Positions 7,230 through 17,925 are shown, counted from the first letter of the stretch. The stretch: 25,506 bases of DNA from Botryococcus braunii (GCA_002005505.1 MVGU01001878.1:1-25506); one strand, 5' to 3'. Notes: a model not told the origin generated them from the letters alone. Made by a program: numbers and translations.

Positions 7230-8958
7230 CTGTGATGTCTTGTTGGGCATGGATTTCCTTAAGCGCTATAAGGCCAAGATTGATGTAGCGGAAGATACGT
7301 GTACATTTTGGAACAGAGGGCGAGGCGTGATTGTTAAGTCCATTTCTGCTACTGCTAAGAGCACTAGAAAGAAGTCCCCTGTCATCTCTGCGAGGCATTT
7401 GGCGCGCTGTATGAAGCAAGGCTGTCCAGTGTTTGTGGGCATGGTAAGCAAGAATGAAGGGCATGATAACGAGACACGCTCGGATGAGCAAGGACATGAA
7501 CATGTTGATAGGCAAGAGGGCAACGAAGCGCGTAACGAAGGGCATAGCGATTATGATCATGATGTTAAAGAGTTCGAACCTGCTTTTGGGCCTACAAACA
7601 AGGCCGATGTCCTTTCTGATAAAAGTGGATTGAATCACCCCATTTGTCAACATCTTCGTGCTGAGTTCAGTGATGTCTTTTCTGAGAAATTAGAAGGCCT
7701 ACCTCCCGACAGATATCTGTTCCACACTATCCCATTGTATAGTGAACATGTTCCTCCATCCCGACCTGGTTACCGTTTAGCTTTGCCTGAGTTGCAAGAA
7801 GCACAGAGACAGGTTGCTGAACTTCTTGAGCAGGGATTGATTCAACCAAGTTGCAGTCCGTTTAGCAGCCCTGTTCTGTTTGTGAAGAAAAAGGATGACA
7901 CGTTGCGTATGGTTATCGACTATCGTGCGTTAAACCGCATTACTATTCCTGATCGTGTTACACTGCAAGGTGCTGTGTGCTTTACAAGTCTTGATTTACT
8001 CTCTGGCTATCATCGAATTCGCTTGCAAGAGGAAGATGTTCCCAAAACTGCTTTCCGTGTCCCTTTTGGCCATTATGAGTTCAAAGTTCTACCCTTCGGT
8101 TTGACAAATGCCCCCGCTACTTTTCAACGTATGATGAATCGCGTATTCCATGACTTTGTGGCTGAAGGCTTTGTGGTAGTGTACCTTGATGATGTTTTGA
8201 TCTTCTCTAAAACCGAGGAAGAGCATAAAGAGCATTTGCAACAAGTTTTCGAGCGCCTACGTGAAGAGAAATTGTTTGTGAAGCTAAAGAAGTGTTCTTT
8301 TTGTCAGCCTGAACTACGCTATCTTGGCTTTATTGTGGGGAAGCATGGAATCAAGATTGATCCGGATAAAGTCGCAGCAGTGATGAAGTGGGTCGTACCA
8401 ACGACGGCCACTGAGGTACGACAGTTTTTGGGCCTCTGCAATTTTTCGCGGAAATTTGTGCAAGGGTATAGTCAACTTGCTGCCCCGTTGAATCACTTAT
8501 TGCGAAATGGTGTCCCTTGGCTGTGGACTGATGCATGTCAAAAAGCGTTTGATGGGTTGAAGTGGGCCATCACAAATGCCCCAGTGTTGGCAATTCCTGA
8601 TCTCTCCCCGAATGCGCCTAAGTTTCGGGTCGTGTGTGATGCCTCAAAGAACGGTGTTGGTGCTGTGCTTGAGCAAAATGGACGCCCATGTGCCTATATG
8701 AGCCGGAAATTTTCTGATGCTGAGAGAAATTATCATGTCACCGAGCAAGAGTTGGCTGCAGTGTGTATGGCATTGACTGATTGGCGATGTTATCTCCTTG
8801 GGAAACCCTTTGAAGTGGTCACTGATCATGCAGCAAACACGTTTTTGCCGTCCCAATCGGTTTTGAGCCCTCGGCAAGCCAGGTGGTCGGAGTTGCTCCA
8901 GATGTACTCTATAGAGTGGAAGTATGAGCCCGGTCGTTTAATGTTGCGGACCCTTTGA
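7195..8958 (+). pseudogene. Gypsy-2 reverse transcriptase and RNase H
   Basis: This is the protease C-terminus (VLLGMDFLKRY), an Asp/Glu/His-rich linker, RT and RNase H. The RT motifs are VLFVKKKDDTLRMVIDYRALN, then SLDLLSGYHRI with the first catalytic Asp, LPFGLTNAPATFQ, and YLDD at 8182-8193 with the catalytic pair. Compared with the Gypsy-1 RT, about ten residues are missing near 7965, between NRITIPDR and FTSLDL, without breaking the frame. RNase H shows CDASKNGVGAVL, ERNYHVTEQELAAV and VTDHAANTF. The frame goes wrong near 8940, where an A run looks one base short, and stops at 8956-8958. Integrase continues in the next frame. Confidence 0.88.
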
Positions 8959-10565
8959 GTAGGAATCCAGCGTTCGTAGTTAGTTCTTTGGTGCACACTC
9001 CTAGGGGCTCTGTTCAGCTTAGAGCCGCGATGGGGGGGCGCCGGCGCGGCATAGGTCATCGTATTAGGTGTGCTGTACTTACGCGCAAGGGGGCGCGTTC
9101 CACTGGAGGCGGTACGGCCCCGCCATTAGGTGGGGTGGTCCCTGGAGCAGCAAGTGACTCGGGCGACGCGTGCCCGGATGGGTTCACCATGTGGTGCCCC
9201 GAGGGGGAAGACTGGTTGCACCGCATACGGACAGCGTATGAGAAGGATCATCTTCTAAGGGATGGGCGTAAAAGACAAAGAGCGAAGGTGGTCGCTAAAG
9301 ATGGTTACTGGTTCCGTGGAAAAGCAATGTATGTTCCCGAAATGGCAGATGGTAAAGATAAAGAGCTCAAAGAAGCCATTCTCAAAGAAAACCATGAAGT
9401 GCCACAGGCAGGCCATGTGGGCCGGACTAAAATGTTGAAGAAAATACAACGGTATTTTTGGTGGCCGAAGCTGAGGGAAGGTGTTGAAGATTTTCTTCGC
9501 GTTTGCGATGCGTGCCAGCGCACCAAGGTGGATACCTCACTGCCAGCTGGTCTGCTGCAGCCTCTACCAATTCCTTCACGAAGGTGGGAAGGCATCTCCA
9601 TGGATTTTATTACTGACTTACCCAAAACGGTGAACGGGAATGATGCTATCCTTGTGGTTGTGGACAGACTGTCTAAATATGCGCATTTCATCCCAACAAC
9701 TGATCAGCTGTCTGCTGAAGGTCTTGCTGATGTGTTTGTGGATCGTGTGTTTAAGCTGCACGGTATGCCTAAAGAGGTGTTGACTGATCGCGGAACGGTG
9801 TTCACGAGTGCCTTCACTAAAGCGTTGTTTAAAATTTTGGGCACGAGGTCTGTCTTTTCAACGGCTTATCATCCACAGACTGATGGCCAAACTGAGCGTG
9901 TGAATCGCATTGTGGAAGACATGTTGCGGCATTATGTTAGTCCTACACAACATGATTGGGATGTGCATGTGCCAGCCGCACAATTCGCTTATAACAATGC
10001 TTATCAAGAATCCGTTCGCACAACTCCATTCCGGTTGGTGTATGGGGAGGATCCTATTGAGCCGTTTGCAGTGATTTCTGGGACCACTTTTCCGTCGGCT
10101 AAAAGATTTGCTATAAAGTTGCATGATGATCTCGCGTTAGCGAAGCGCAACCTGATTGAGGCACAAGATAGGCAGCGCACTTATGCTAACCAGGGGCGCA
10201 GACATGATGAGTATGAAGTTGGGCAAGAAGTACTCCTGTCCACTAAGAATATTCGTTGGAAGCATCCTGGCACCAAGAAGTTTTTGCCTCGTTTCATTGG
10301 GCCATTCAAGATTTTGGCTAGGATTGGCGCTGTTGCATATAGGCTGGAGTTGCCTGATGAGTACACCATTCACAATGTGTTTCATGTGTCGCTGTTGAAG
10401 CCATATCATAAGGGTGTCAACGTGGCTCCCTCACCTCCGCCAGATTGGATTGATGGTGATTGGGAATACGAGGTGGAGTGCATTCTGATGCATTTGAGAG
10501 AAGACGGCTGCGCACCATGCGCCGAAGAAAGAATATTTGGTAAAATGGAAAGGCTACGGGCCTGA
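8955..10565 (+). pseudogene. Gypsy-2 integrase
   Basis: This frame continues pol from the RNase H tail (SRNPAFV). After a Gly/Arg-rich linker comes the HHCC zinc domain (NHEVPQAGH about 9390, CDACQ about 9510). The catalytic core has D in MDFITDLP, D in LTDRGTVFTS and E in TERVNRIVEDML, the D,D-35-E triad. A GPY/F-like module (FIGPFKILARIG, HNVFHVSLLKPY) and the start of a chromodomain (WEYEVECIL) end the recognisable part. A frame change near 10495 diverts the chromodomain into the next frame, and this frame stops at 10563-10565. Integrase would join the cDNA to the host chromosome. Confidence 0.9.
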
Positions 10566-10773
10566 GCGTAACTCATGGGAACCAGAAGCAGGATTAATAG
10601 AACATGCCCAAGAGGTTGTCCAGGAGTACTGGGCTGGTCGCGCTCTCAATAAGAAGGTGGGAACAAGGAAGCGCACGAATGGTGTCGCGGCTGCAGGCAA
10701 CGGTACTACGAACCGAAGTAATGCGCATGCCTCAGCAACTACGAATACTGCGCCTAAGAAGAGGCGGAATTAG
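10489..10773 (+). pseudogene. Gypsy-2 chromodomain and C-terminal tail
   Basis: After the frame change, the chromodomain continues as EYLVKWKGYGPERNSWEPEA with the Trp/Tyr cage residues, followed by a helix (GLIEHAQEVVQEYW). The tail is Lys/Thr/Asn/Ala-rich and ends APKKRRN, a likely nuclear-localisation signal. In chromoviruses this domain steers integration toward methylated-histone chromatin. TAG ends it at 10771-10773. Confidence 0.88.
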
Positions 10774-11184
10774 ACACGGAGAGGCGATCTTTTCCTTCAC
10801 TTGTTTGTTGCGGGTACAGCATTGCTGCCCGCCGGGGGGAGGGAGAAGGGCTTAGTTGCTCCCCGCGTGTCACCCCGTTATACAAGTGGGAAGTTCAGTA
10901 CGGTGAGCTGTATAACGCGCGCATGATGTTAAGTGTAGATCATCGATCCACTTTGAAGCCCGCCATGACAATTTCAAGCAATGAATGATGATGAACAAAG
11001 CTCACTGACGTACCCTGGCGTACCTCACCATTGGAGGCTCAACAAACTTGTCGCCAAAGCTATGTGTGTAAAAAAAAAATATGTTGCTTGAGTGTAGACG
11101 GCATGTACACTGCTTGTGGAACTCTTACCTTATAGAGTCTTGCTCGTGATGACTGCTCTGATGTGAGCGAGGACGCTCCCATGT
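10774..11184 (+). other. Gypsy-2 3' untranslated region
   Basis: No ORF or domain. It runs from the chromodomain stop to the polypurine tract and includes CCCGCCGGGGGGAGGGAG near 10829. Confidence 0.7.
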
Positions 11185-11198
11185 AGGGGAGGGGGAAG
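11185..11198 (+). other. Gypsy-2 polypurine tract
   Basis: AGGGGAGGGGGAAG, ending one base before the 3' LTR. It is the expected plus-strand DNA primer site. Confidence 0.9.
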
Positions 11199-11199
11199 T

Positions 11200-11397
11200 T
11201 GTAACGGCAGGAAGCTGCCAGGTCCAATGCCAGGATTTCAGGCAGGAAGCTGCCGGGTCCTGAAATGAAGGCTCTGGAAAGTGGCACGCGTCTTGGCGTC
11301 GAAGGAAGTTCCGGTGCTGACCGGCTTGTAACAGATTCCGCTGAATGCTCTAACCTGACTGGTGTCTCGTCTCTCTCTCTCTTCCTTTGCCACCACA
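11200..11397 (+). repeat. Gypsy-2 3' LTR
   Basis: 198 bp, identical to 5150-5351 except for a CT tract two repeats shorter. Confidence 0.95.
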
Positions 11398-11402
11398 GCA
11401 TG
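11398..11402 (+). repeat. Target-site duplication of Gypsy-2 (right)
   Basis: GCATG, matching 5145-5149. Confidence 0.95.
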
Positions 11403-11523
11403 GAAGTTGTGTTTTCTCCATGCTTGATCTTGCCTCTGGGTACCACCAGATTAGGATGCACGATGACAGTATTGAGAAAGCAGCTTTTAAAACCAGATAT
11501 GGCCACGTTGAGTTCACTGTTAT
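11403..11523 (+). pseudogene. Gypsy-1 RT, middle fragment between two insertions
   Basis: A 121-bp island of the older element's RT. In the frame that continues from 5149 it encodes the palm start with LDLASGYHQIRM (first catalytic Asp) and KAAFKTRYGHVEF. Its last five bases GTTAT (11519-11523) are the Copia-1 target duplication. The domain resumes at 20211. Confidence 0.88.
11519..11523 (-). repeat. Target-site duplication of Copia-1 (left)
   Basis: GTTAT, matching 20211-20215 exactly. Confidence 0.92.
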
Positions 11524-11550
11524 TCTTACATTTAGGTTTTGGGTGTGAAG

Positions 11551-11682
11551 ACCTGCAAGCACGAGCGGAGCGAGTGATCAGTTGCTTTAGTTGGCTGAGG
11601 CGTTCTTATGGCGGCCTTGCGCCAGACGAAACACACTTGCTGTCTTCACACATGTATCAGTCATTGATAGTGCTAGGCAAGT
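11551..11682 (-). repeat. 132-bp direct repeat in Copia-1 LTR, transcript-downstream copy
   Basis: Near-identical to 11905-12036; the right LTR copy is at 17590-17721. On the minus strand it ends CTTGCAGG and continues TCTTCAC toward the LTR end. Confidence 0.95.
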
Positions 11683-11904
11683 CGTTACATTGAGAGTCTT
11701 CTTATGCTAACGCAATTGAGCCTCCATAACATAAATCCTTGCATGCGCTAACAAATATCTTGCATGATACTTGTCTCCCTGATCTTCACTCATAGGTATG
11801 ACACCCGCAACCGATGAAGATACAGATGTTCAACAATTAAGTTATAGCAAGCAAGTAACTTGTCCATGCATGTCTTAACATGTCTACCTAGGCCAATCGG
11901 CCTT

Positions 11905-12036
11905 ACCTGCAAGCACGAGCGGAGCGAGTGATCAGTTGCTTTAGTTGGCTGGGCCGTTCTTATGGCGGCCTTGCGCCAGACGAAACACACTTGCTGTCTT
12001 CACACATGTAACAGTCATTGATAGTGCTAGGCAAGT
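11905..12036 (-). repeat. 132-bp direct repeat in Copia-1 LTR, transcript-upstream copy
   Basis: Offset 354 bp from its partner. On the minus strand it ends CTTGCAG followed by GTAAGG, a strong splice-donor match absent from the partner. The right LTR copy begins at 18751 and is interrupted by the solo LTR. Confidence 0.95.
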
Positions 12037-12110
12037 GACATTCGACTCCACTGCTTGCTTCTGAAATACCACGCTTTGATCTGGCAACCACGTGCAAATA
12101 CCGTACGACA

Positions 12111-12120
12111 CTATTTATAA
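12111..12120 (-). promoter_or_regulatory. Copia-1 LTR TATA box
   Basis: Minus strand TTATAAATAG, about 83 nt upstream of the first 132-bp repeat. Both direct repeats therefore lie in the transcribed leader. The same site is present in the right LTR. Confidence 0.6.
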
Positions 12121-12272
12121 CATGAGCTTGTGTTTAACCACACGTCTCTGTGATGAGTAGTTATATTCGTCTCATGTATGCCTTTGTTCATGCCATTCTT
12201 TATCAATTCATTTTACGAGTTCACGTCTGTTCAAGAGGAAGGCAGTCTCACTACGTCTCATAAAATGTAACA

Positions 12273-12283
12273 CTTCCCCTTGT
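12273..12283 (-). other. Copia-1 polypurine tract
   Basis: Minus strand ACAAGGGGAAG, directly next to the 3' LTR and two bases after the pol stop codon. Confidence 0.85.
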
Positions 12284-12285
12284 CT

Positions 12286-12779
12286 TCACTCTTGATACAG
12301 AGTGAGTAGACCTAGAGCATCGACATGTTTCCTGAACACTGGACCAACCAGTGGCTTGGTCATCACATCTGCACGATTCTTAGCTGACTCCACATATTGA
12401 ATATCAACTTGGCACAGCTTAATTGCCTCGCGTGCGTAGTGAAATGCCACTGCAATATGCTTTGTGAACTTAGAGTTCACAGGGTTTCTAAGATTGTTGA
12501 TGCACCCTTGGTTGTCAATGAAAATCTTAACATTCCAAGGCGGCTCTCCAATCTCCTCCAAGAAGGACCTCAGCCAGTTGGCCTCCTTTATGGCAAGGCT
12601 AGAAGACATGAACTCTGCCTCAACTGTTGAGGTAGCCACAGAGTTTTGCTTCTTGCTGGTCCATGACACAGCACCGCCAAAGACATAAAATACATACCCA
12701 GAAGTAGAGAATCTACTATCTAGGTCACCCGCAAAATCGGCATCTACATATCCCTCCAAGACCACACTGGAGTTGCCAC
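12286..12779 (-). pseudogene. Copia-1 RNase H
   Basis: This is the C-terminal piece of pol, in a different frame from RT because of a one-base loss in a short C run near 12807. Copia RNase H motifs are clear: GYVDADFAGDLDSRFSTSGY with catalytic Asp, WTSKKQNSVATSTVEAEF with catalytic Glu, FIDNQGCI with catalytic Asp, and the terminal KHIAVAFHYARE / VESAKNRADVMTKPL block. It ends at TGA (12288-12286). It would degrade the RNA strand of the RNA-DNA hybrid. Confidence 0.92.
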
Positions 12780-15700
12780 CTAGTACGAGGACTTTGTCCT
12801 TCGTATCCTAAGGTAGTGCAACACACGCATTGCTGCGTTCCAGTGAGCAGTAGTGGGATTACACCTATAGCGCGAGAGAACACCCACAGCTTGTGCAATA
12901 TCAGGTCGTGTTGTATTGGCTATATACAACAGTGATCCAATGAGTTCACAATACCTGTGGCCTGGATCTAAGGGGACCCCAGCACCCGAACCATCACGCT
13001 CATCCTCTACGAAGGGCATCCGAGTAGGAACGAATCCCTTTTGCATGGGAGTGTCCACTACTCTTCCGCCATCGCTCACACCGAACTTATCTAGCAGAGC
13101 CTCAATCTTTGGGATGCAGCTGATAGAAACTTGCCTATCCTGTCGGTTACGACGGACTTGGCAGCCCAAAAAATCTTTGACCTCACCTAAATCATGGATG
13201 GTAAACTTGCTCTTTAAGAGCTCCTTGAACCACTCCACTAGGCTGAGATCTTTACATATGATCAGAAGATCATCCACATACACAAGAATAAACAAGGGCT
13301 TCTCTCCTGCTCTCTTCCTCACATATACACCAGCATCACTTTTACAAGCAACAAAGCCCAGTGCGCACATTTCAGCATCCAGCTTCTTGTGCCATGCACG
13401 AGGGGATTGCTTCAACCCATGAAGGGCTTTGTTGAGCTTGCAAACGACACGAGGATCACCATTCTCAAACCCAGGAGGCTGTGTTGCGTAAACCTCCTCT
13501 TCTAAGTCTCCATTCAAGAACGCCGTCTTAATGTCGACTTGATGGATTTCATAATCCCTTTGGGCAGCCACGCTCAGAATTACACGTCTAGCAGCAAAGC
13601 TACTAGTGGGAGCAAATACTTCATCAACATCTACTCCAGGAATTTGACGACATCCTTGGGCTACTAGACGTGCTTTGAATCTAAGGACATTGCCAAAGTT
13701 ATCAACTTTGGCAGAATAGATCCAGTGCACTGGAATGACCTTCTTGCCCCATGGGCGCTCTACATACTCCATGGTGTCGTGAGCGTCCAACGAATTTTTT
13801 TCTTCATTCATAGCTTGCTCCCAGTAAGACCATTGGTCCGACTGTCGAGCCTCAAGATAATTTCTGGGGACTGAAATTTTGCTGAATTTCACCCCAGGCT
13901 CCCCCTCATTGGGTGGTCTGTCTCCACATTGAAAGACATAAAATCTTTCTTCAGTTAAGTCATCTCTCTCAGCATCCTCTCCACACATCCTCACAGAGTG
14001 TTCTGTGGTAGGCATATGAATCTTGCACTCCTTGCTAGACTCACACTTAGCAGCTGACAGTCGAGCACTATGATCCTGGAACACATGGGTTGCTGGCCTC
14101 TCTCTCTCTGGGCCCATGTATGCTTCAGCCTCTCTCCCTGTCTCCCCTCTCTCACATGTGCTCTCAGTTGCCATGGGAATTGCCTCACTGACTCTCTCTG
14201 AATCACTCTCGGGATGGGCAGAATGCTCAGGAGGTACATCATGCTGTACCGTATTCTGTACATCCTGTTGTACCTTATTTTCAGGGATGGCTACAGGGCC
14301 CATTATCCCTTTTCGAAGGCACTCCTGATGGGAATTTACTTCCCCTGCTTCCTGACTCAATCTCTCCCGAGTCGCTTTACCTCTATGACCATGACTTTTG
14401 GCCCCAGGAGGGGTGTTGCTGCCCCTGCTCAAGCACTCAGAAATTCTCTCAGAAGGGGTGGCAGAAGGAGCCAGTTGCACTCTAGACTGCAGCTCTCTCA
14501 CAAGATTGCGCCTGTCTGCTCTCTCTCTCCTCTGCTGGGCCTGCACAGCTGATTTTTGAGCTTCCCCTGCTTCAGGAATCCCTGCATAAGGCCTGAGCAA
14601 CTTTTGGGTAGCTTGCAGATGCCCATTCTGACCCAATTGTCCTTCCCCACCACGTGCACTGGCCCTCACCCTATCGAGGAAAGACCAGCTGCGCCTTTCA
14701 GGCTGTACAGGGACTTCCGTGTCGATCCCTGGTGATCCTGTTGCTGAAGCGGGAGATGGGGACCTTGTCTGAGGTCCTGGTGTTGAGAATTGATGGTTGT
14801 TGCAGTGCTCCAGTGGTTGCAGCAGTTGACCATTGGTGACTGCAGATGGTCCAGAGGTCCCATTGTCTGCGCCAGAAGGTCCTGCTCCAAGACGTGCTGG
14901 GACTCGTGTTTGAAGGAGGTCCACAGGTCTGGATCCAGCAGGCGCCTCCACTGCTGGGACAGTTCTGGATGCAGGGGACTGTTGTCTTTGACCAGCAAGA
15001 CCTGGTGGAGGCTGCGCTTGGTGGCGTCCCCATGTCTGAAGGTCCAAGTAGCCCACTGCTGGCGCTCCAAGCTCCTCTTCGATGAAGCGCACGTCCCTGG
15101 ACACCTTTATGCCTTGGGCGGTGAGGATGCGATAGGCCTTGGATCCCACCTCGTATCCCACCATCATCCCAGGCAGTGACCTTGGTCCAGTTGCTGTCAT
15201 GTGTGGCTTCTGAAGTAGGACGAATGCCTTGCATCCCCAGGTCCGAAGAGCAGCTGCTGGTGGTTTGACGCCAAAGAAGGCCTCATATGGAGTGATGCTC
15301 CTGTTGCTGGCAGGGACAATGTTGCAAAGGAGGACTGCTGCTTGGAGAGCCTCCTTCCACAACGACTGTTTGGCTTGCGCTGCCGCCAGCAGGGTTCTGA
15401 CACGCTCCTTGAGTGTGCGATTCATGCGTTCCGCTGCTCCATTCTGTTGGGGCGTGGCAGGCGCAGAGGTTTCCACCTCAATACCCTGAGCAAGGCAGAA
15501 TGATCTGAACTCCTGGTTAAGGAACTCTGTGCCCCTGTCTGACCGTATGCATTTAATCTGCAGTTTCAGTCGCCTCTGCCAAAAAATGAGGAGCTCCTTC
15601 AGTTTCTTAGGGATCTCTGCCTTGGACTTCACAGGGATAGCTGCAACACAATGTGACGCTTCATCAAGGACTGTGACCCAATGCTTCTCTCCAGTAAGGG

Positions 15701-15875
15701 CTCTGACAGGGAGTTCTCCAACTGTGTCCAGGTGTATGCGTTCTAGGACACGACTGGCAGGCCTTGTGCTGTTTGGAAATGGTGGGCGAGTGAGCTTTCC
15801 TTGAAGACAGGCCTCACAGGCAGGGGAGCATTCTGCACAGGGTATAAGGGACACAGGGATACCCGAGATCAATCC
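12780..15875 (-). pseudogene. Copia-1 integrase and reverse transcriptase
   Basis: This frame directly continues gag-protease after one TAA codon. Counting from the TTG at 15872, the CX2C half of the zinc domain (CEAC) is at about 19-22. The integrase triad is D49 (IHLDTVG), D112 (RSDRGTEF) and E149 (GAAERMNR), D-D-36-E spacing. A long Ser/Pro/Gln/Glu-rich linker follows to about residue 670. The RT has DQWSYWEQAMNEE, HWIYSAKVDNFGNVLRFKAR, VDIKTAFLNGDLEEEVY, LHGLKQSPRAWH and the catalytic YVDD (13280-13269). The frame is lost near 12807, just before RNase H. Length and order are normal for a copia polyprotein. Confidence 0.93.
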
Positions 15876-17489
15876 TTATCGTGTAATCCTGGACATGACT
15901 GTCTCTCCTGGATGACCCAGGCGTCTATGCCAGAGGGCCCTCTGCTGACAGTTGTGAGGAAGCTGTACTGGTACTTCTGTGCTGTCTGGCAGTGAGGCTG
16001 CTCTGGGCAATGACTGGGATGTGCACTGAATGCGCTGCAGGTAGTATAGACCCTTAGACATGGCAATTTCACATTCCCAAGCTTCGGGACCGATCATCTG
16101 CACATGTGCTCCTCTGCTGTCAGTGCGAAAATGGCATCCATCTCTAATGGCTGCTGACACTGAAATGAGATTTGTCGTTGCAGCTGGTACACATTGTACA
16201 TTGTGGAGCCAGAGCTGAGACCCACGTGCATCAAGAAGGCAGACTGACCCCTTTGCGATAATTCCGCCCACTGCATCACTGGTTGCCAGGTGAAGGGGTC
16301 TGGGCGACTGATACACGACTGAGTTGTGCAAATATTGAGGGTTATTCACTAAGTGAATGGAAGCGCCACTGTCCAGAAGCCATGCCAGGTTGGTAGGGGA
16401 CTGTGATCTGGCATAAAGGGTGGTAGGAGCTGCGTGGAGGTTCTCACCAGGATGAGCAGAGTCAGGCCAGTCCTCATCAGCGTTCCTTGTGGAGGTACTG
16501 CTGCGTCCAGATTTGCTGCTGGAGTATCCTCGGATGGCGTTGGCCATGGGTGGAAGGCCCTCTCCAAGTTGCAGCTCCAGGTGATCAATGCGCGCAGCCA
16601 CGTGCTCCATTCTTGCCGTGAAGGCATCTTCCTCCTTGGCCTTTGGGCAGTCACGTTGAAGATGCCCAGTCTGTCGGCAGCGTTTGCAGTAGGGGGGCTT
16701 GTGCTCCTTGGCTGGTGACTTGTGCCTCTGCTGCTGGCCAGCTCCAGGTTTGCTGCCAGCTGTTCCCTGTTCTCTGTTGAGAGTGAGGTTGGCAGCGGCT
16801 TCTTTTGTGCGGGACTTGTCGCTGTAGTCCATCATGTAGGCCATGGCCTTGATGGTTGGCAGCACGTGTGACCACTCCTTGCCAGCCAGATTGCCCATGA
16901 GGACAAGACGCACTGGCTCCATCTCCTCGGGAAGGCCAATGATCATGTCCTTGTAGACCTGATATGGCATCAGCGCGACGCCGTTGCCTTTCAGGCAGAG
17001 GTACAGACCCTCACACCTGAGGATGTACTCCTCAAGTGTCTCCTTGGGCCTGATTCCCTCCCTCAGCTCCTGCTGCCAGGTAAAATTCGCCTCCTGGTTC
17101 TTGCCGCCAGAATACTTCTTCACAATGTGCATGTACCCTCGGTGGGCCGTGGGGAGGCAGGCAATTGTCTGCTGGAACGAGGGAGAAACTGAGCTCATCA
17201 GCAGCTGTGTAGCTGCAGCATCCACTGCAGTTTCAGGATAATCCTTTTTAATCGCCATGTAACATCTCTTTGCGCGTGTCTGGGTGCAGATCATCTTGTG
17301 CCACGAGTGGAAATTGCTGCCTCCATTTCCCAAGATTACATAGGCCTTCACTGTCTGGCTGCTCAGTTGTGCATCTGCCTCTTCAGGTGTCAGATCCGTA
17401 CCATCAGTACAAGTTGTGGTTGCAGGGGTGGTACCCCCACTGACAGCTGATGTTGCTGTTGACGGAGTCTAATTTCCAAGACTGGCCAT
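15876..17489 (-). pseudogene. Copia-1 gag and protease
   Basis: The natural start is the ATG at 17489 (MASLGN), but codon 7 is TAG (17471-17469); the frame is then open to a TAA at 15878-15876. Counting from 17489: a copia-type gag runs from about residue 47 to 235 (KAYVILGNGGSNFHSW, IIGLPEEMEP). A CCHC knuckle is at about 268-281 (CKRCRQTGHLQRDC). The protease DSGAS is at about 373 (WLLDSGASIHLV). The pre-integrase region LWHRRLGHPG carries the two zinc His residues just before the TAA. Both stops could be C-to-T changes. The protein would form the particle and process itself. Confidence 0.9.
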
Positions 17490-17548
17490 CTGATCTTAAT
17501 ACTCGTTGCTCTTGGTCACGAACGGCGCCATCACTCATGCGGATGAGC

Positions 17549-17562
17549 GTGGGCCCATAACC
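17549..17562 (-). other. Copia-1 primer-binding site, initiator tRNA-Met anticodon half
   Basis: Minus strand GGTTATGGGCCCAC right after the 5' LTR, followed by GCTC. It is the same 14-mer as at 1198-1211, complementary to the anticodon stem-loop of plant initiator tRNA-Met. The next three tRNA-matching bases seem to be missing. Confidence 0.7.
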
Positions 17563-17925
17563 TCTTACATTTAGGTTATGGGTGTGAAGACCTGCAAGCA
17601 CGAGCAGAGCGAGTGATCAGTTGCTTTAGTTGGCTGGGCCGTTCTTATGGCGGCCTTGCGCCAGACGAAACACACTTGCTGTCTTCACACATGTATCAGT
17701 CATTGATAGTGCTAGGCAAGTCGTTACATTGGGAGTCTTCTTATGCTAACGCAATTGAGCCTCCATAACATAAATCCTTGCATGCGCTAACAAATATCTT
17801 GCATGATACTTGTCTCCCTGATCTTCACTCATAGGTATGACACCCGCAACCGATGAAGATACAGATGTTCAATAATTAAGTTCTAGCAAGCAATTAACTT
17901 GTCCATGCATGTCTTAACATGTCTA

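Larger units (their letters stand above)
5150..11397 (+). mobile_element. Gypsy-2: young Ty3/gypsy chromodomain element
   Basis: A 6,248-bp element with short LTRs (202 and 198 bp), TG...CA ends and a perfect GCATG duplication. Order: LTR, primer site, gag with CCHC knuckle, a partial copy of its own LTR and primer site, protease, RT, RNase H, integrase with GPY/F-like module, chromodomain, polypurine tract, LTR. The LTRs are identical except for CT-repeat length, so the insertion is recent. Despite that, pol is broken by frame changes near 7200, 8940 and 10495 and lacks about ten residues of RT. It probably moved with proteins supplied in trans, unless the frame changes are assembly errors. 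Confidence 0.95.
11524..12272 (-). repeat. Copia-1 3' LTR (left)
   Basis: On the plus strand it runs TCTTACATTT to AAATGTAACA, so in the element's sense it runs TGTTACATTT...AAATGTAAGA, with GA instead of the usual CA end. The right copy has the same end. It has a minus-strand TATA box (TTATAAATAG, 12120-12111) and two 132-bp direct repeats downstream of it. Confidence 0.92.

Noticed and set aside
14116..14552. Plus-strand frames over the Copia-1 linker
   Set aside because: Antisense shadows of the Ser/Pro-rich region between integrase and RT.
15876..15878. Programmed stop readthrough between Copia-1 gag and pol
   Set aside because: The TAA lies inside the integrase zinc domain, after protease, and a second nonsense codon exists at 17471; plain mutation is simpler.
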